From assembly GCA_022568135.1 (NCBI GenBank), contig JADFFQ010000025.1:1-49633 (forward strand): a stretch of DNA of 49,633 nt. The letters run 5' to 3'. A program made the translations under genes and the position numbers. The stretch is from Planctomycetota bacterium. GTDB taxonomy: Bacteria; Planctomycetota; Phycisphaerae; Phycisphaerales; SM1A02. This document shows positions 1 to 8,100 of the stretch, piece by piece (position 1 is the stretch's first letter; the number at the start of each line of letters is the position of its first letter). The notes beneath the pieces are model-generated. The model was not told where the DNA came from. It saw only the letters and a program-made list of their open reading frames with translations, and did no database searches.

Positions 1-374
1 ACGTGGATTGGCTGATCGCGCAAGATCCGCGCGGCCGGGAGCCGCTCATTACCTTCCGCGTTGGGCAGCGGATTGATCAATTGACGGTGGGGCAACAACT
101 TACCGCCAGGCGCATCGCCGATCACCGGCCAGCATACCTGGGCTACGAAGGGCCGATCTCGGATAACCGCGGCTCGGTCAGCCGCCTATCGAGGGGAACC
201 GTTATTTCGCTTGAACAGCAGCCCGACATCTGGCACCTGGAGGTCTCTTGGCACTCCCAGACGGGCGCGCCGCAGAATCAGCGGCTGAGGATGGAACGGG
301 AGGGCCCAGATGAATGGACCATCGTTTGCACATCAAGGGACTCAAACAGCGGCACGGAACCCCAAGACCGCTGA
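1..374 (+). CDS. LigD 3'-phosphoesterase-domain-like protein (C-terminal part, cut by window edge)
   Basis: The reading frame is open at the left edge, so the true start lies outside the window; about 123 residues remain. The segment RRIADHRPAYLGYEGPISDN followed by RGSVSRLSRGT closely resembles the conserved stretch of the stand-alone DNA polymerase/ligase LigD phosphoesterase family (PF13298), in which a DHR..YL.YEGP motif precedes a basic, tryptophan-containing end. Members trim 3' ends of DNA or are uncharacterised relatives of the repair enzyme. No ligase or polymerase domain is visible in what remains. The catalytic histidines of the family lie mostly in the missing N-terminal part, so activity cannot be judged. 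The family call is recognition from motif memory. Confidence 0.6.
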   Translation, partial: VDWLIAQDPRGREPLITFRVGQRIDQLTVGQQLTARRIADHRPAYLGYEGPISDNRGSVSRLSRGTVISLEQQPDIWHLEVSWHSQTGAPQNQRLRMEREGPDEWTIVCTSRDSNSGTEPQDR

Positions 375-532
375 TCTCACCCGACTTCGTCGGGACGGAG
401 AACTTGACGGCGATTGGTTGTTTCGGGGTGGGTAGCGAGTCTAGGCTGTTGGGACGACGTGTTGCGGCTGGAATACCGGGAGGCCGGGGCCGAGCCGAGA
501 CCAGCCGTATCGACCAGGCAAAGGAATCGAAC

Positions 533-964
533 ATGAGTACTGACGCGACCGACCGGGATGAAACGTCCTCCAGGCGGATCCAGCACACCGAGCCGAGCAT
601 CGGCCCCGGTGCTCGGCAGCCCCAGCGCGAGGCATCAGTCCCCCGGGAGTCTGATTCCGAGCCGTTGCCAATCGCCGAGGGCGTTGGGCACGCGGTGGGT
701 TCGAGGAAGATTACGGCCTTCGGCAAACAGCGCCGCCATGAGGACACGTGGACGCGCACCCCCAACACGACCGGGGAGGGCGCCATCCACGTTCGAACCT
801 TTCACGGCAAGCTCACGGATGAGGCCCTGGCCTACATGGATCAATGCGTCAACGAATGGCTGGACGCTCATCCGCAATATGAGGTGAAACTGGTCAACTT
901 GACCGTGGGGATCCTGACCGCCAAGCTCAAGGAGCCGCACTTGATCTGCCAGGTCTGGGTGTGA
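533..964 (+). CDS. Conserved hypothetical protein, 143 aa
   Basis: The start at 533 is chosen because AAGGA at 521-525 lies seven bases upstream; the frame is open further upstream but overlaps the preceding gene by 60 bases. The first 85 residues are polar, low in hydrophobics and probably disordered. The last 55 residues look folded and conserved: a segment around VRTFHGKLTDEALAYMDQCV, then NEWLDAHPQYEVK and a C-terminal LICQVWV strand. I recognise this C-terminal pattern as a recurrent planctomycete domain without assigned function. There is no signal peptide or membrane segment, so it is probably cytoplasmic. Function unknown. Confidence 0.6.
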   Translation: MSTDATDRDETSSRRIQHTEPSIGPGARQPQREASVPRESDSEPLPIAEGVGHAVGSRKITAFGKQRRHEDTWTRTPNTTGEGAIHVRTFHGKLTDEALAYMDQCVNEWLDAHPQYEVKLVNLTVGILTAKLKEPHLICQVWV

Positions 965-1077
965 GCAATCGTCTCAACTTTCAGCGATCAGCTTGCCGGC
1001 GGCAGCGCTGAGACCGCCGATCATCCCGATGAAGAACCTGAATGCGAACCGCTGACCGCCGAGAGGTATGATTTGCC

Positions 1078-1359
1078 ATGCAGCCGGACGACCATGTTTG
1101 CTTGTGCCATCGTGTCAGTCTTCGCAAACTGGTCAACTACATGAACCGAGAGCGTCCGGCGGTGCCGTCACAACTCAGCGAGTGCCTGGGAGCAGGAACC
1201 GGGTGCCACTGGTGCGTGCCGTTCCTACATCAGCTGCATCGCCAGTGGCAGCGCAATGAGCAGCCTGGCATTCAGGACTCGCCCGAAAGCTACGCAGATC
1301 GCCGTTTGGCATACCACCAGACCGGGCACCGCGACGAGGCTGCCGAGCGTGGTGAATGA
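1078..1359 (+). CDS. BFD-like [2Fe-2S]-binding protein
   Basis: The 93-residue protein carries C8-x-C10 and, 33 residues later, C43-x2-C46, plus an extra C36, in the order VCLCHRVSLRKLV ... LGAGTGCHWCVPFL. This spacing is that of the BFD-like [2Fe-2S] domain (bacterioferritin-associated ferredoxin; also found in NirB and NifU-type proteins). BFD transfers electrons to bacterioferritin to release iron, but many stand-alone homologues have no known partner and no bacterioferritin gene is seen here. The last 35 residues are charged and probably unstructured. The ATG at 1078 is the only sensible start before the first cysteines. Domain call good; exact role open. Confidence 0.75.
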   Translation: MQPDDHVCLCHRVSLRKLVNYMNRERPAVPSQLSECLGAGTGCHWCVPFLHQLHRQWQRNEQPGIQDSPESYADRRLAYHQTGHRDEAAERGE

Positions 1360-1404
1360 CTCCGGCCGCAGACTTCCCATGCCGAGACCGTCGACCACAC
1401 GCGC

Positions 1405-2007
1405 CTAGCCATTCTCGCTCGGCGACGCCGGCTCTCGCGCTGGGGCGCCCTCGTTGGAATCGAGCTCGACGACGGTAACTGCCGTGTTCGAAAAGACACA
1501 GATCTCCCCTGCCGTCAGCAGAGCTTCGCGGCACAGCGCAGCTGGCGAAAGATCGGTGTGCCGCAACAAGGCCCGTGCTGCGGCCAGTGCGTACGGCCCC
1601 CCGGAGCCGATGGTGCACACGCCGTCCGACGGCTCGATCACGTCACCCTGCCCGGAGATCATCAGCGTTGTCGCCCGGTCTGCCACGATCAAAAGCGATT
1701 CCAGTCGGCGCAGGACTCGATCGGTGCGCCAGAGTTTGGCCAGCTCGATGGCGGCCCGCATGAGGTTGGTCGGCGATTCCTTGAGCTTGGCCTCGAATCG
1801 CTCCAACAGGGCAAACGAATCGGCGGCGGACCCGGCGAATCCTACCAGCACACCCGCGTCCTCGGCGCCGACATCATCGAGCATCCGTACCTTCACCGCA
1901 TCGGCCTTCGCGATGGTCTGGCCGATACTCACTTGGCCGTCGCCGGCCAAGGCCACCCGCCTCTCCCGACGCACTGAGATAATCGTCGTGGAACGGATCG
2001 CGTGCAT
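1405..2007 (-). CDS. hslV: ATP-dependent protease HslVU, peptidase subunit HslV
   Basis: This 200-residue protein has the HslV sequence along its whole length: TTIISVRR with the nucleophile threonine at residue 7 after a six-residue propeptide, GDGQVSIG, VLVGFAGSAADSFALLERFE, ELAKLWRTDR and IGSGGPYALAAARALL. HslV forms a double-hexamer proteolytic chamber that works with the unfoldase HslU in cytoplasmic protein quality control. A short acidic insertion (DDVGAEDAG) precedes the VGFAG strand and the last 20 residues are a non-conserved tail. No hslU lies on either side: the next gene downstream is a BFD-like protein on the opposite strand, so the usual hslVU operon is split. Start ATG at 2007, with no strong Shine-Dalgarno. 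Confidence 0.93.
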   Translation of the reverse strand: MHAIRSTTIISVRRERRVALAGDGQVSIGQTIAKADAVKVRMLDDVGAEDAGVLVGFAGSAADSFALLERFEAKLKESPTNLMRAAIELAKLWRTDRVLRRLESLLIVADRATTLMISGQGDVIEPSDGVCTIGSGGPYALAAARALLRHTDLSPAALCREALLTAGEICVFSNTAVTVVELDSNEGAPAREPASPSENG

Positions 2008-2434
2008 GGGCCAAGTCTACCCGCGGTGAGCTTTCGCAGGCGCCGTGGCGGCCCTGGACAAGGCGGAGGCGATCAATTCATCGACCCGGTCCGCCATCAG
2101 CGGGCAAATCCCTTGCGATCACGATCGCAGCACCAAGCCGCTTGCGCCGCCATGGCGCCGTGATGCGGACGCTGAGATTTGCCTTCGCTGCAGCTGCCCT
2201 CCGCAACAGGCGTACGACGGTTATACCGTTTCCCCACCCGATGGAATCGGGACTGTTGGGAAGATGGGGCGCCGGCCGCATATGTGGCTCGCGGCGGGAG
2301 CTCCAGCGCGATCGTGGTCTAGAATCCTGCCGTCCCAGGACACGGGAGTATTGCACCAGAGTGGCAAGGGGGTAGAATCAGTACCGCGGGATGCGCTCAG
2401 GTGTGGCTGTTTGGGCTTGAGGAAGGAGGCCATC
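2008..2434. other. Intergenic region between hslV and the secreted protease
   Basis: These 427 bases separate two divergent genes. The frame of the protease stays open upstream of its proposed start, but the translated sequence looks random, has no signal peptide and is not credible. A perfect 7-bp inverted repeat, TGCGATC-AC-GATCGCA, lies at 2114-2129 and could bind a dimeric regulator or be chance. The strong ribosome-binding site GGAAGGAGG at 2421-2429 serves the protease. No convincing sigma-70 promoter was picked out by eye. Confidence 0.5.
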
Positions 2435-5400
2435 ATGCGTTGGTTTGTCAATTGGGGCGTTCTTGTCATCGTTTCGCTGGCGACGCCCCTGCTCGCCCAA
2501 ACCACGCTCGATTACCCTGTCGGGGAGCGCCACGCCTATCACTACGACAGTGGAATCCGGCCCAACCAGGCCGAGGTCACCAATGTGGTCTCCGAGCACC
2601 TCGTCCAGGTGGATGGCGCCGCGTGGCTGAGACTGTACTTCGGCGACGTCGAACTTGAGCCGGGCAGCTTTGTCCGTATCACCTCCCAACTGGATAACGA
2701 GATTCAGGAGTTGGATGCACGCGGGTTGGCGATGTGGAGTAATTCGTCGGCCTACTTCAACGGTGACTCGGTCTTTATTGAGCTGGTCGCCGCGGCGAAA
2801 ACCAGGCAGAACCGGCTGGTGATCGAGGAAGTGGCGAGAGAGATGGCCGTGAACCCTCTCGGAGGCTGCACCTACCCCTGCGGCATCTGCGGGGGCGACA
2901 AGCGCGTGTCGTCCAATGAGAACTGGTCAGGCCGACTCTTTCCCGTCGGGTGCACCGCTTCGGTGTGGAATGAGCAGAGCTGTCTCGTTTCGGCGGGTCA
3001 CTGCATGACCACTGGACTCATTATCCAATTCAACGTGCCCAACTCCAATCCGAATTGCAGTATCAACAATCCGCCGGTCGCGGATCAGTTCCCGATCATC
3101 ACGACGGATTCGGTCAATGGAGGCGTCGGCAACGACTGGGCCGTCATGACCACCGGCACCAACAACCTCGGCCAAACGATCTTTGATCGCTACGGGTTGC
3201 TCCGCCCGATCGCCTCTACCGGGCCAATCGTCAACCAGTCTGTGGCCGTCTGGGGCTTCGGGATCGATAACCAATGCACCCTCTCACAGACGCAGCAGAC
3301 GGACGGTGGCTCGGTGAACAGCGTCTCGGGAACGTTCTTTTCACACACCGTCGATATCACCTGCGGCAGCTCGGGCTCCGCGGTTATCCGTACCGGCGAA
3401 ATCCTGGGCATTGTCACCCACTGCCCCTGCCCCGGCGCCGCCACGCGCGTGGACCTTGCCGCCTTCGCCGCCGCGCGTGATGCGCTTTGCGGCCAGCCGA
3501 CCGGCGCCTGCTGTTTCACTGACGGCACATGCACCGTGGAGACCTCGGACGATTGCAACGCGTTCGGCGGCACCTACCAGGGCGACGGCTCGCCGTGCTT
3601 CAACCCCGGCCCACTGCAGACCTTCGTGTCGACGCCGGGCGTGGCGATTCCCGATGGCAATCCAGTGGGCGTCAGCGACACGATCACCGTCCCCGGTCCC
3701 GGATCGATCATCGGCGATGTGAATGTCGATCTGACCATCAACCACACCTGGGTAGGTGATCTATGCGTCACCCTGACACACAACAATAAGACGGTGACAC
3801 TCATCGCCCGGCCCGGTCTCGTGCCGGACGTCTGCGACGGGACCGGCAGCTGCTGTGGCTGCGATGAAGACAACTACGACGACATCATCCTCGACGATGA
3901 AGGCACCGGCGGGGCGATCGAGAACCAGTGCGCGTTTAACCTGACTTCGCTGCCGAACTACACGCCCAACGAGGCTCTGAGCGCCTTCGACGGGCAGGAC
4001 AAGGCCGGCCCGTGGACGATCACGGTGACGGACCTCTTCCCCGCCGATGCCGGCACGTTGGTCCAGTGGTCGCTGCACATCGCTGAAGGGATACCCAAGT
4101 GCTCGCAGCGGCCAACGACCGGCGCGTGCTGCGTGTCCGGTGCGTGCTCCATTGAAACCGAAGCCGACTGCATCAGCTTGGGCGGAGCCTATGAGGGCGA
4201 CGGCACCAGCTGCTCGCCGAATCCCTGCCAACAGCCGCAAGCCGGCGCTTGCTGCCTCCCGGGGGACTTCTGCGCCGTGGTGAGCTCGTTTACCTGTACC
4301 GATTTGGGTGGAACCTATCAGGGCGATGGCACCAGCTGTTCGCCAGATCCATGCGTTCCGCCGATCGGCGCTTGCTGCCTGACCGACGGTACCTGCCTCG
4401 TCCTCAGCCCCGACGACTGCAATCTAATCAGCGGCATCTACCAGGGCGACGGCACCAACTGCTCACCGAATCCCTGCACACAGCCGACAACCGGGGCCTG
4501 CTGCTTCCAAGGGGGTTCGTGCTCCGAGGAAACGCAGGCCGACTGCAAAAATGCCGGCGGCGCCTATCAGGGTGATGGGACAGATTGCGCTACCACGATC
4601 TGCCGGGAATGTCTCAGCGACGCCGACTGCGACGACGGCGATCCGTGCAACGGTCTCGAAACGTGCGTTGGCGGCATCTGCCAGCCCGTTATTCCTCTGG
4701 ATTGCGATGACGGCAACCCGTGTACCGATGATTTCTGTATCCCGGGCGTCGGCTGTGTGAACGATCCAAGCCCCGCCGGTTCCCCGTGCGAGGATGGGGA
4801 CGCCTGCACCATCGGGGACATCTGTGACGGCAACGGCTTCTGCCAGCCCGGTATTCCCCTGGATTGCGACGACGGCAACCCGTGTACCATTGATTCCTGC
4901 GATGCGGGCGTATGTGTCAACGATCCCGAGCCCGTCGGTACCCCGTGCGATGATGGGGACCCCTGCACCATCGACGACTTCTGTGACGGCGGCGGCGGGT
5001 GCGCCGGCGGCCCGCCCCCCGACTGCGACGACGGCAACCCCTGCACCGATGATTTCTGTGACCCGGGCGTCGGCTGTGTGAACATCCCCAATGACGCGCT
5101 GTGCGATGATGGCGACCCGTGTACCGATGATTTCTGTGACCCGGGGGCGGGGGGATGTAACAACACCCCGATCACGCCCTGTTGCGGCAACGGGGTGCCT
5201 GAAGTCGGCGAGGATTGCGCGAATTGCCCGGCGGATGTCCAGTGCCCACCCGGCGAGGAGTGCGTCGCCGGCGTGTGTGAGCCGCCGCCTAACACCGCCG
5301 ACATCTCCGGTCCGCTCGGTGCCGGCTTCCCCGACGGATGCGTTGATGCGTTTGACCTCGGGACGCTACTGGGTGCGTGGTGCTCCGATGCGAGCGACGA

Positions 5401-5584
5401 CCCAGACCCGCCCGGCGACGTAGACCCGCCCTGCGAGGGCTGCGTCTCCCCGAACTTCGCCCTCGCGGACATCACCGGCCCGGACGATATGCCCGATGGA
5501 TGTGTTGACGCGTTCGACCTAGCGAAGCTGCTAGCCAGATGGTGCTCCGTTGTCGGCGGCAACCCCTGCGGCACCTGCTTCTAG
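2435..5584 (+). CDS. Secreted trypsin-like serine protease with GACC repeats, P-domain, CDDG repeats and dockerin-like tail
   Basis: The start at 2435 follows GGAAGGAGG by five bases and gives a classic signal peptide (MRWFVNWGVLVIVSLATPLLAQ). The mature protein is modular. A trypsin-like domain holds H189 (VSAGHC), D234 (NDWAVM) and S313 (GSSGSA). One GACC cysteine repeat follows at about 357-393. A proprotein-convertase-type P domain spans about 415-552, with GDVNVDL, WVGDLCVTL and GPWTITVTD. Four more GACC repeats fill 562-725, each ending in YQGDGT-type glycine turns. CDDG(N/D)PC repeats, rich in Asp and Cys, cover 728-916. The C-terminus has two dockerin-like EF-hand halves (about 955-988 and 1012-1042) with DGCVDAFDL and LLxxWC. 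Calcium binding and disulfides are expected. It is probably exported and anchored or assembled through the tail; the substrate is unknown. Confidence 0.85.
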   Translation: MRWFVNWGVLVIVSLATPLLAQTTLDYPVGERHAYHYDSGIRPNQAEVTNVVSEHLVQVDGAAWLRLYFGDVELEPGSFVRITSQLDNEIQELDARGLAMWSNSSAYFNGDSVFIELVAAAKTRQNRLVIEEVAREMAVNPLGGCTYPCGICGGDKRVSSNENWSGRLFPVGCTASVWNEQSCLVSAGHCMTTGLIIQFNVPNSNPNCSINNPPVADQFPIITTDSVNGGVGNDWAVMTTGTNNLGQTIFDRYGLLRPIASTGPIVNQSVAVWGFGIDNQCTLSQTQQTDGGSVNSVSGTFFSHTVDITCGSSGSAVIRTGEILGIVTHCPCPGAATRVDLAAFAAARDALCGQPTGACCFTDGTCTVETSDDCNAFGGTYQGDGSPCFNPGPLQTFVSTPGVAIPDGNPVGVSDTITVPGPGSIIGDVNVDLTINHTWVGDLCVTLTHNNKTVTLIARPGLVPDVCDGTGSCCGCDEDNYDDIILDDEGTGGAIENQCAFNLTSLPNYTPNEALSAFDGQDKAGPWTITVTDLFPADAGTLVQWSLHIAEGIPKCSQRPTTGACCVSGACSIETEADCISLGGAYEGDGTSCSPNPCQQPQAGACCLPGDFCAVVSSFTCTDLGGTYQGDGTSCSPDPCVPPIGACCLTDGTCLVLSPDDCNLISGIYQGDGTNCSPNPCTQPTTGACCFQGGSCSEETQADCKNAGGAYQGDGTDCATTICRECLSDADCDDGDPCNGLETCVGGICQPVIPLDCDDGNPCTDDFCIPGVGCVNDPSPAGSPCEDGDACTIGDICDGNGFCQPGIPLDCDDGNPCTIDSCDAGVCVNDPEPVGTPCDDGDPCTIDDFCDGGGGCAGGPPPDCDDGNPCTDDFCDPGVGCVNIPNDALCDDGDPCTDDFCDPGAGGCNNTPITPCCGNGVPEVGEDCANCPADVQCPPGEECVAGVCEPPPNTADISGPLGAGFPDGCVDAFDLGTLLGAWCSDASDDPDPPGDVDPPCEGCVSPNFALADITGPDDMPDGCVDAFDLAKLLARWCSVVGGNPCGTCF
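4700..5138 (+). repeat. Intragenic near-direct repeats coding the CDDG modules
   Basis: Blocks of about 39 bases at 4700-4738, 4862-4900, 5021-5059 and 5101-5138 are close to identical at DNA level (GACGGCAACCCGTGTACC core) and encode the CDDGNPCTDDFC modules. Similar sequence also occurs around 4940-4985. They look like recent internal duplications and could recombine to change module number. Confidence 0.7.
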
Positions 5585-5717
5585 AGCGGTTGTGAAGCAA
5601 CTGGAGCGACCGTCCCGGGCCGCGACTGCGAGAGAGCGGACCTAGCGGACGTACCGAGTGCGCTAGCTGACGTGCGCGGCTCGTCAAGTTGTTCCACTTG
5701 AACCGCAATCGCTCTAG
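5581..5717. repeat. 137-bp intergenic element bounded by 12-bp inverted repeats
   Basis: CTAGAGCGGTTG at 5581-5592 and CAATCGCTCTAG at 5706-5717 pair with a single mismatch. The left copy overlaps the stop codon of the secreted protease. Between them are more short pairings (GCAACTGG near the left end, CAAGTTGTTCCACTTG near the right end). The element fills the gap between two convergent genes, so it may act as a bidirectional terminator. It could instead be a small non-autonomous transposon (MITE). No coding sequence lies inside. Confidence 0.55.
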
Positions 5718-5780
5718 GACAATTGAATTGTGCGCAAGCGCGCGGCAATGACCCGATGACGATCTCAAGTCACCGATCTG

Positions 5781-7229
5781 TCACCGCGCCTCGATGGAAT
5801 CGGGATGCGGCAACAGGGCGACTTTCACCGTTCCCCTTTCCACCAACAGTAGCCCAACCAAATATCCATCAGCGCGGGCTACCACACAGGCCCCGTGCCA
5901 GGAGTCATCCACAGTTACCGCCGGGTCAACGGCCCAGAAGTCCTGCTGCTGCGTGAGGCGGGCGGCGGCCAACGGCAGCGGTGTCGCGGTGGGGTCCCCG
6001 ACCGCGAGACAATCCTCGGGCTCCCGCGCCGAACGCAGTCGGTCCGATGGCCAGCTCGCCGCCGCCACCTGCGCACCGATCACCGCCAGGCCGCCATACT
6101 CCCAGATTGGTTCGGCATCCAGCGGCAGCTCAGTGCCGGCAATCTCCAGCACGCTGGTCTCGCGATCGGCATCCTCATTTGGCCGAAGCAGGTCAGCCGG
6201 ACCGATCAGGCCCTGGGTGATCTGCAGGACCCACCCCTGGCGCGAGCGCTCGCGGCCGATCCACCAGCCCTGCGTCCAACCAATCGTGGCCCGCATGGGG
6301 TTTGGAAGCGGAGCCCCGGGCGGCAACATTGAGCTGCCAATGACCGTCAACGGCTGCCACTCGAGCCAATCCTCCGGCGGATCGGCCTCAAAGGGGAATC
6401 TGTGGCCGGTGCGAACAGTGTCTCCGGTCTCCGGAGGCGTAGCCAGGGCCACAGAGCCCCTCAAGAGCGTTTCCAACGATCGCACTTGTAGCGACAGCCC
6501 CCCCAGGCCGAGCTTCGCCTCGACGCCGCCTGTGTCCCAGAAGCGGGTGTGTTGCCGAATCAACTGTGCATACGCCCTGCCGATGTGCACTCGGGCCTCG
6601 ATGGCACCGCCATCGCTGGCCAGGCCCACTGACAGCACCGTCCCCACTTGGACCTGTCGGTAGGTCACCGGGGCCCCGCGTCGGAGGCTGCCCTGCTGGC
6701 TGGCCTGGAGGATGATCTCCAGATCGCCCGGCTGAACAGTGTGCACCACAGGCGGGTCGGCAAGGCCTATGAAGTGGCGCCTGCGGGGCCCGTCGCCGGG
6801 CAGCACCGCCAAGTAGCGGGGTCCGATGAGCGTCTCCAGGCCCGCCACCCCGGCCAGACCCAGTTGGGGACGAACGACCCAGTACCGGCTGCCCGAGCAC
6901 GCCAGTCGGTCCGCCTCGGTATGTAGAGCCGCGGTGATCCGTATGCCATCGAGACCTTCAGCCAGTTCCACCCGACGCACTTCGCCGACTTTAATGCCGC
7001 GATATCGCACTTCATCGCCCGGTTCGAGCCCGAAGCCCTCAGGCAACTGCACCGTCACGGTCACGCCCCGTAGCGACCAGGCTTGATAGGCAAGCCAGCC
7101 GGCGAACAGCAGCGCCAACGCCGGCAGCAGCCACACGGCCGAAAGACGCCTTCGCGGTTTCAGCACCGCCTGGGGGAGCGGGCGTGGGGTTTCGATCGTC
7201 TCGCCCTCACTTCGCGGTGCATCCGTCAT
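5781..7229 (-). CDS. pqiB: PqiB-like MCE-domain lipid-transport protein
   Basis: Start at 7229 is fixed by an ATGA overlap with the upstream pqiA-like gene, implying translational coupling. The protein (482 aa) has an N-terminal cytoplasmic stretch with prolines, one membrane helix (VWLLPALALLFAGWLAYQAW), then MCE (MlaD-type) domains: one with FGLEPGDEVRYRGIKVGEV and one with LRRGAPVTYRQVQVGTVLSV. E. coli PqiB has three MCE domains in a row; only two are evident here. The C-terminal 170 residues are not MCE-like and look beta-rich. PqiB-type proteins form periplasmic channels for lipids between inner and outer membrane. No pqiC lipoprotein gene follows. Confidence 0.8.
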   Translation of the reverse strand: MTDAPRSEGETIETPRPLPQAVLKPRRRLSAVWLLPALALLFAGWLAYQAWSLRGVTVTVQLPEGFGLEPGDEVRYRGIKVGEVRRVELAEGLDGIRITAALHTEADRLACSGSRYWVVRPQLGLAGVAGLETLIGPRYLAVLPGDGPRRRHFIGLADPPVVHTVQPGDLEIILQASQQGSLRRGAPVTYRQVQVGTVLSVGLASDGGAIEARVHIGRAYAQLIRQHTRFWDTGGVEAKLGLGGLSLQVRSLETLLRGSVALATPPETGDTVRTGHRFPFEADPPEDWLEWQPLTVIGSSMLPPGAPLPNPMRATIGWTQGWWIGRERSRQGWVLQITQGLIGPADLLRPNEDADRETSVLEIAGTELPLDAEPIWEYGGLAVIGAQVAAASWPSDRLRSAREPEDCLAVGDPTATPLPLAAARLTQQQDFWAVDPAVTVDDSWHGACVVARADGYLVGLLLVERGTVKVALLPHPDSIEAR

Positions 7230-7846
7230 GGTTGCGGCTCCCAAAGACTGTGCGGATCAAACGAGGCAGCGGCAAACAAGCTCAACGTCACGCACAACGT
7301 GAACGCCAGGGCCGCCGGTCCCACGCTCACCTCCACCAAGTCGCCGAGCTTGAGCACCGCTACGAGGATGGCCACCAACAACACGTCGAGCATGCCCCAT
7401 CGACCCGCCCACTCGACCATGCGGTAGGTCAGGGCCCGATGATGGCGTCGCAGCGCCGACCCGCCCATGGAGAGAACGATCAACGCTGCTAGCTTCAGCA
7501 CCGGAAACACCATTGAGCAAAGCAGCACGACCAGCCCGATAATGATATGGCCACGGCTCAGTAAGGTGCTGACACCTTCAACGATGCTCGCTTCATGCGC
7601 GTGACCGAACTTCTCGATTCGGATGAACGGCAAGCTCACCGCCAGTGGATAGAGAATGAGGGCCGCGGTGGCAATGGCGGCGGTGCGGCTGTTACCGGCC
7701 AGGTGCTTGGCTGGGGTTCGCAGGGTGCTGCCGCAGCGAGCACAGCAGGCCCGCATTCCCCCCGGCACGCCCGGCATCGTCTGCACCAGCCCGCAATACG
7801 GGCAGCTGCGCAGCCGCTGGGGGGTGACCGGGGCGTCGAGGCTCAT
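7226..7846 (-). CDS. pqiA: PqiA-like integral membrane protein with zinc-ribbon N-terminus
   Basis: The N-terminus has two CxxC pairs (CPYC and CARC) forming a zinc ribbon, followed by about four hydrophobic helices: TAAIATAALILYPLAVSLPF, then IIIGLVVLLCSMVFPVLKL, LLVAILVAVL and a last one near the C-terminus. This is one PqiA module; E. coli PqiA has two in tandem. The segment FIRIEKFGHAHEASIVEGVS is typical of the family. It is the inner-membrane partner of the MCE protein encoded directly downstream with an ATGA overlap. Start ATG at 7846 is preferred; an in-frame GTG at 7900 would add 18 residues without obvious homology. Confidence 0.8.
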   Translation of the reverse strand: MSLDAPVTPQRLRSCPYCGLVQTMPGVPGGMRACCARCGSTLRTPAKHLAGNSRTAAIATAALILYPLAVSLPFIRIEKFGHAHEASIVEGVSTLLSRGHIIIGLVVLLCSMVFPVLKLAALIVLSMGGSALRRHHRALTYRMVEWAGRWGMLDVLLVAILVAVLKLGDLVEVSVGPAALAFTLCVTLSLFAAASFDPHSLWEPQP

Positions 7847-7973
7847 GGTCGGCACTCCGTGCTCCGACGCAGACACTACCCCAGATGCAGGTGCAGTCAA
7901 ACAACGCCCAGCTGGCCCGCATCAGCATCACGATGATGCTCGCGTGCAGCGCCGCCGCGGCGCGCTGAACCTC

Positions 7974-8096
7974 GAAGCCGGACCTGACGAGTCTTCGAGG
8001 AAGGTCCGGATCGGAGGGGGGTCGGAGGGCACTGGGTGCTCGGTATCCGGGCCTTCCTCGTCCCGACAGGAGTCGGGACTCGTCAGACCCGGCTTC
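7974..8096. repeat. Palindromic REP-pair, copy A
   Basis: Two hairpin units face each other. The left arm (7974-8010) begins GAAGCCGGACCTGACGAG and ends GAGGAAGGTCCGGA; CCGGACCT pairs with AGGTCCGG. The right arm (8045-8096) is the same unit inverted and ends in GGCTTC, with an inner stem CCCGAC/GTCGGG. The copy ends four bases from the stop codon of the transposase-like gene at 8101. Confidence 0.85.
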
Positions 8097-8100
8097 AGGA

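Noticed and set aside
2045..2434. Upstream extension of the protease by 130 codons
   Set aside because: It would bury the signal peptide and ignore the strong GGAAGGAGG site; the sequence looks random.
4567..5574. Long open frame opposite the CDDG region (335 codons)
   Set aside because: Ser/Pro/Gly-rich mirror of the repetitive coding strand; no independent start signal or homology.
7974..8010. GAGGAAGGTCCGG in the repeats resembles the RNase P RNA motif GAGGAAAGTCCGG
   Set aside because: The motif recurs in five dispersed elements of 50-170 bases, none with the remaining RNase P core; it is explained as part of the repeat hairpin.
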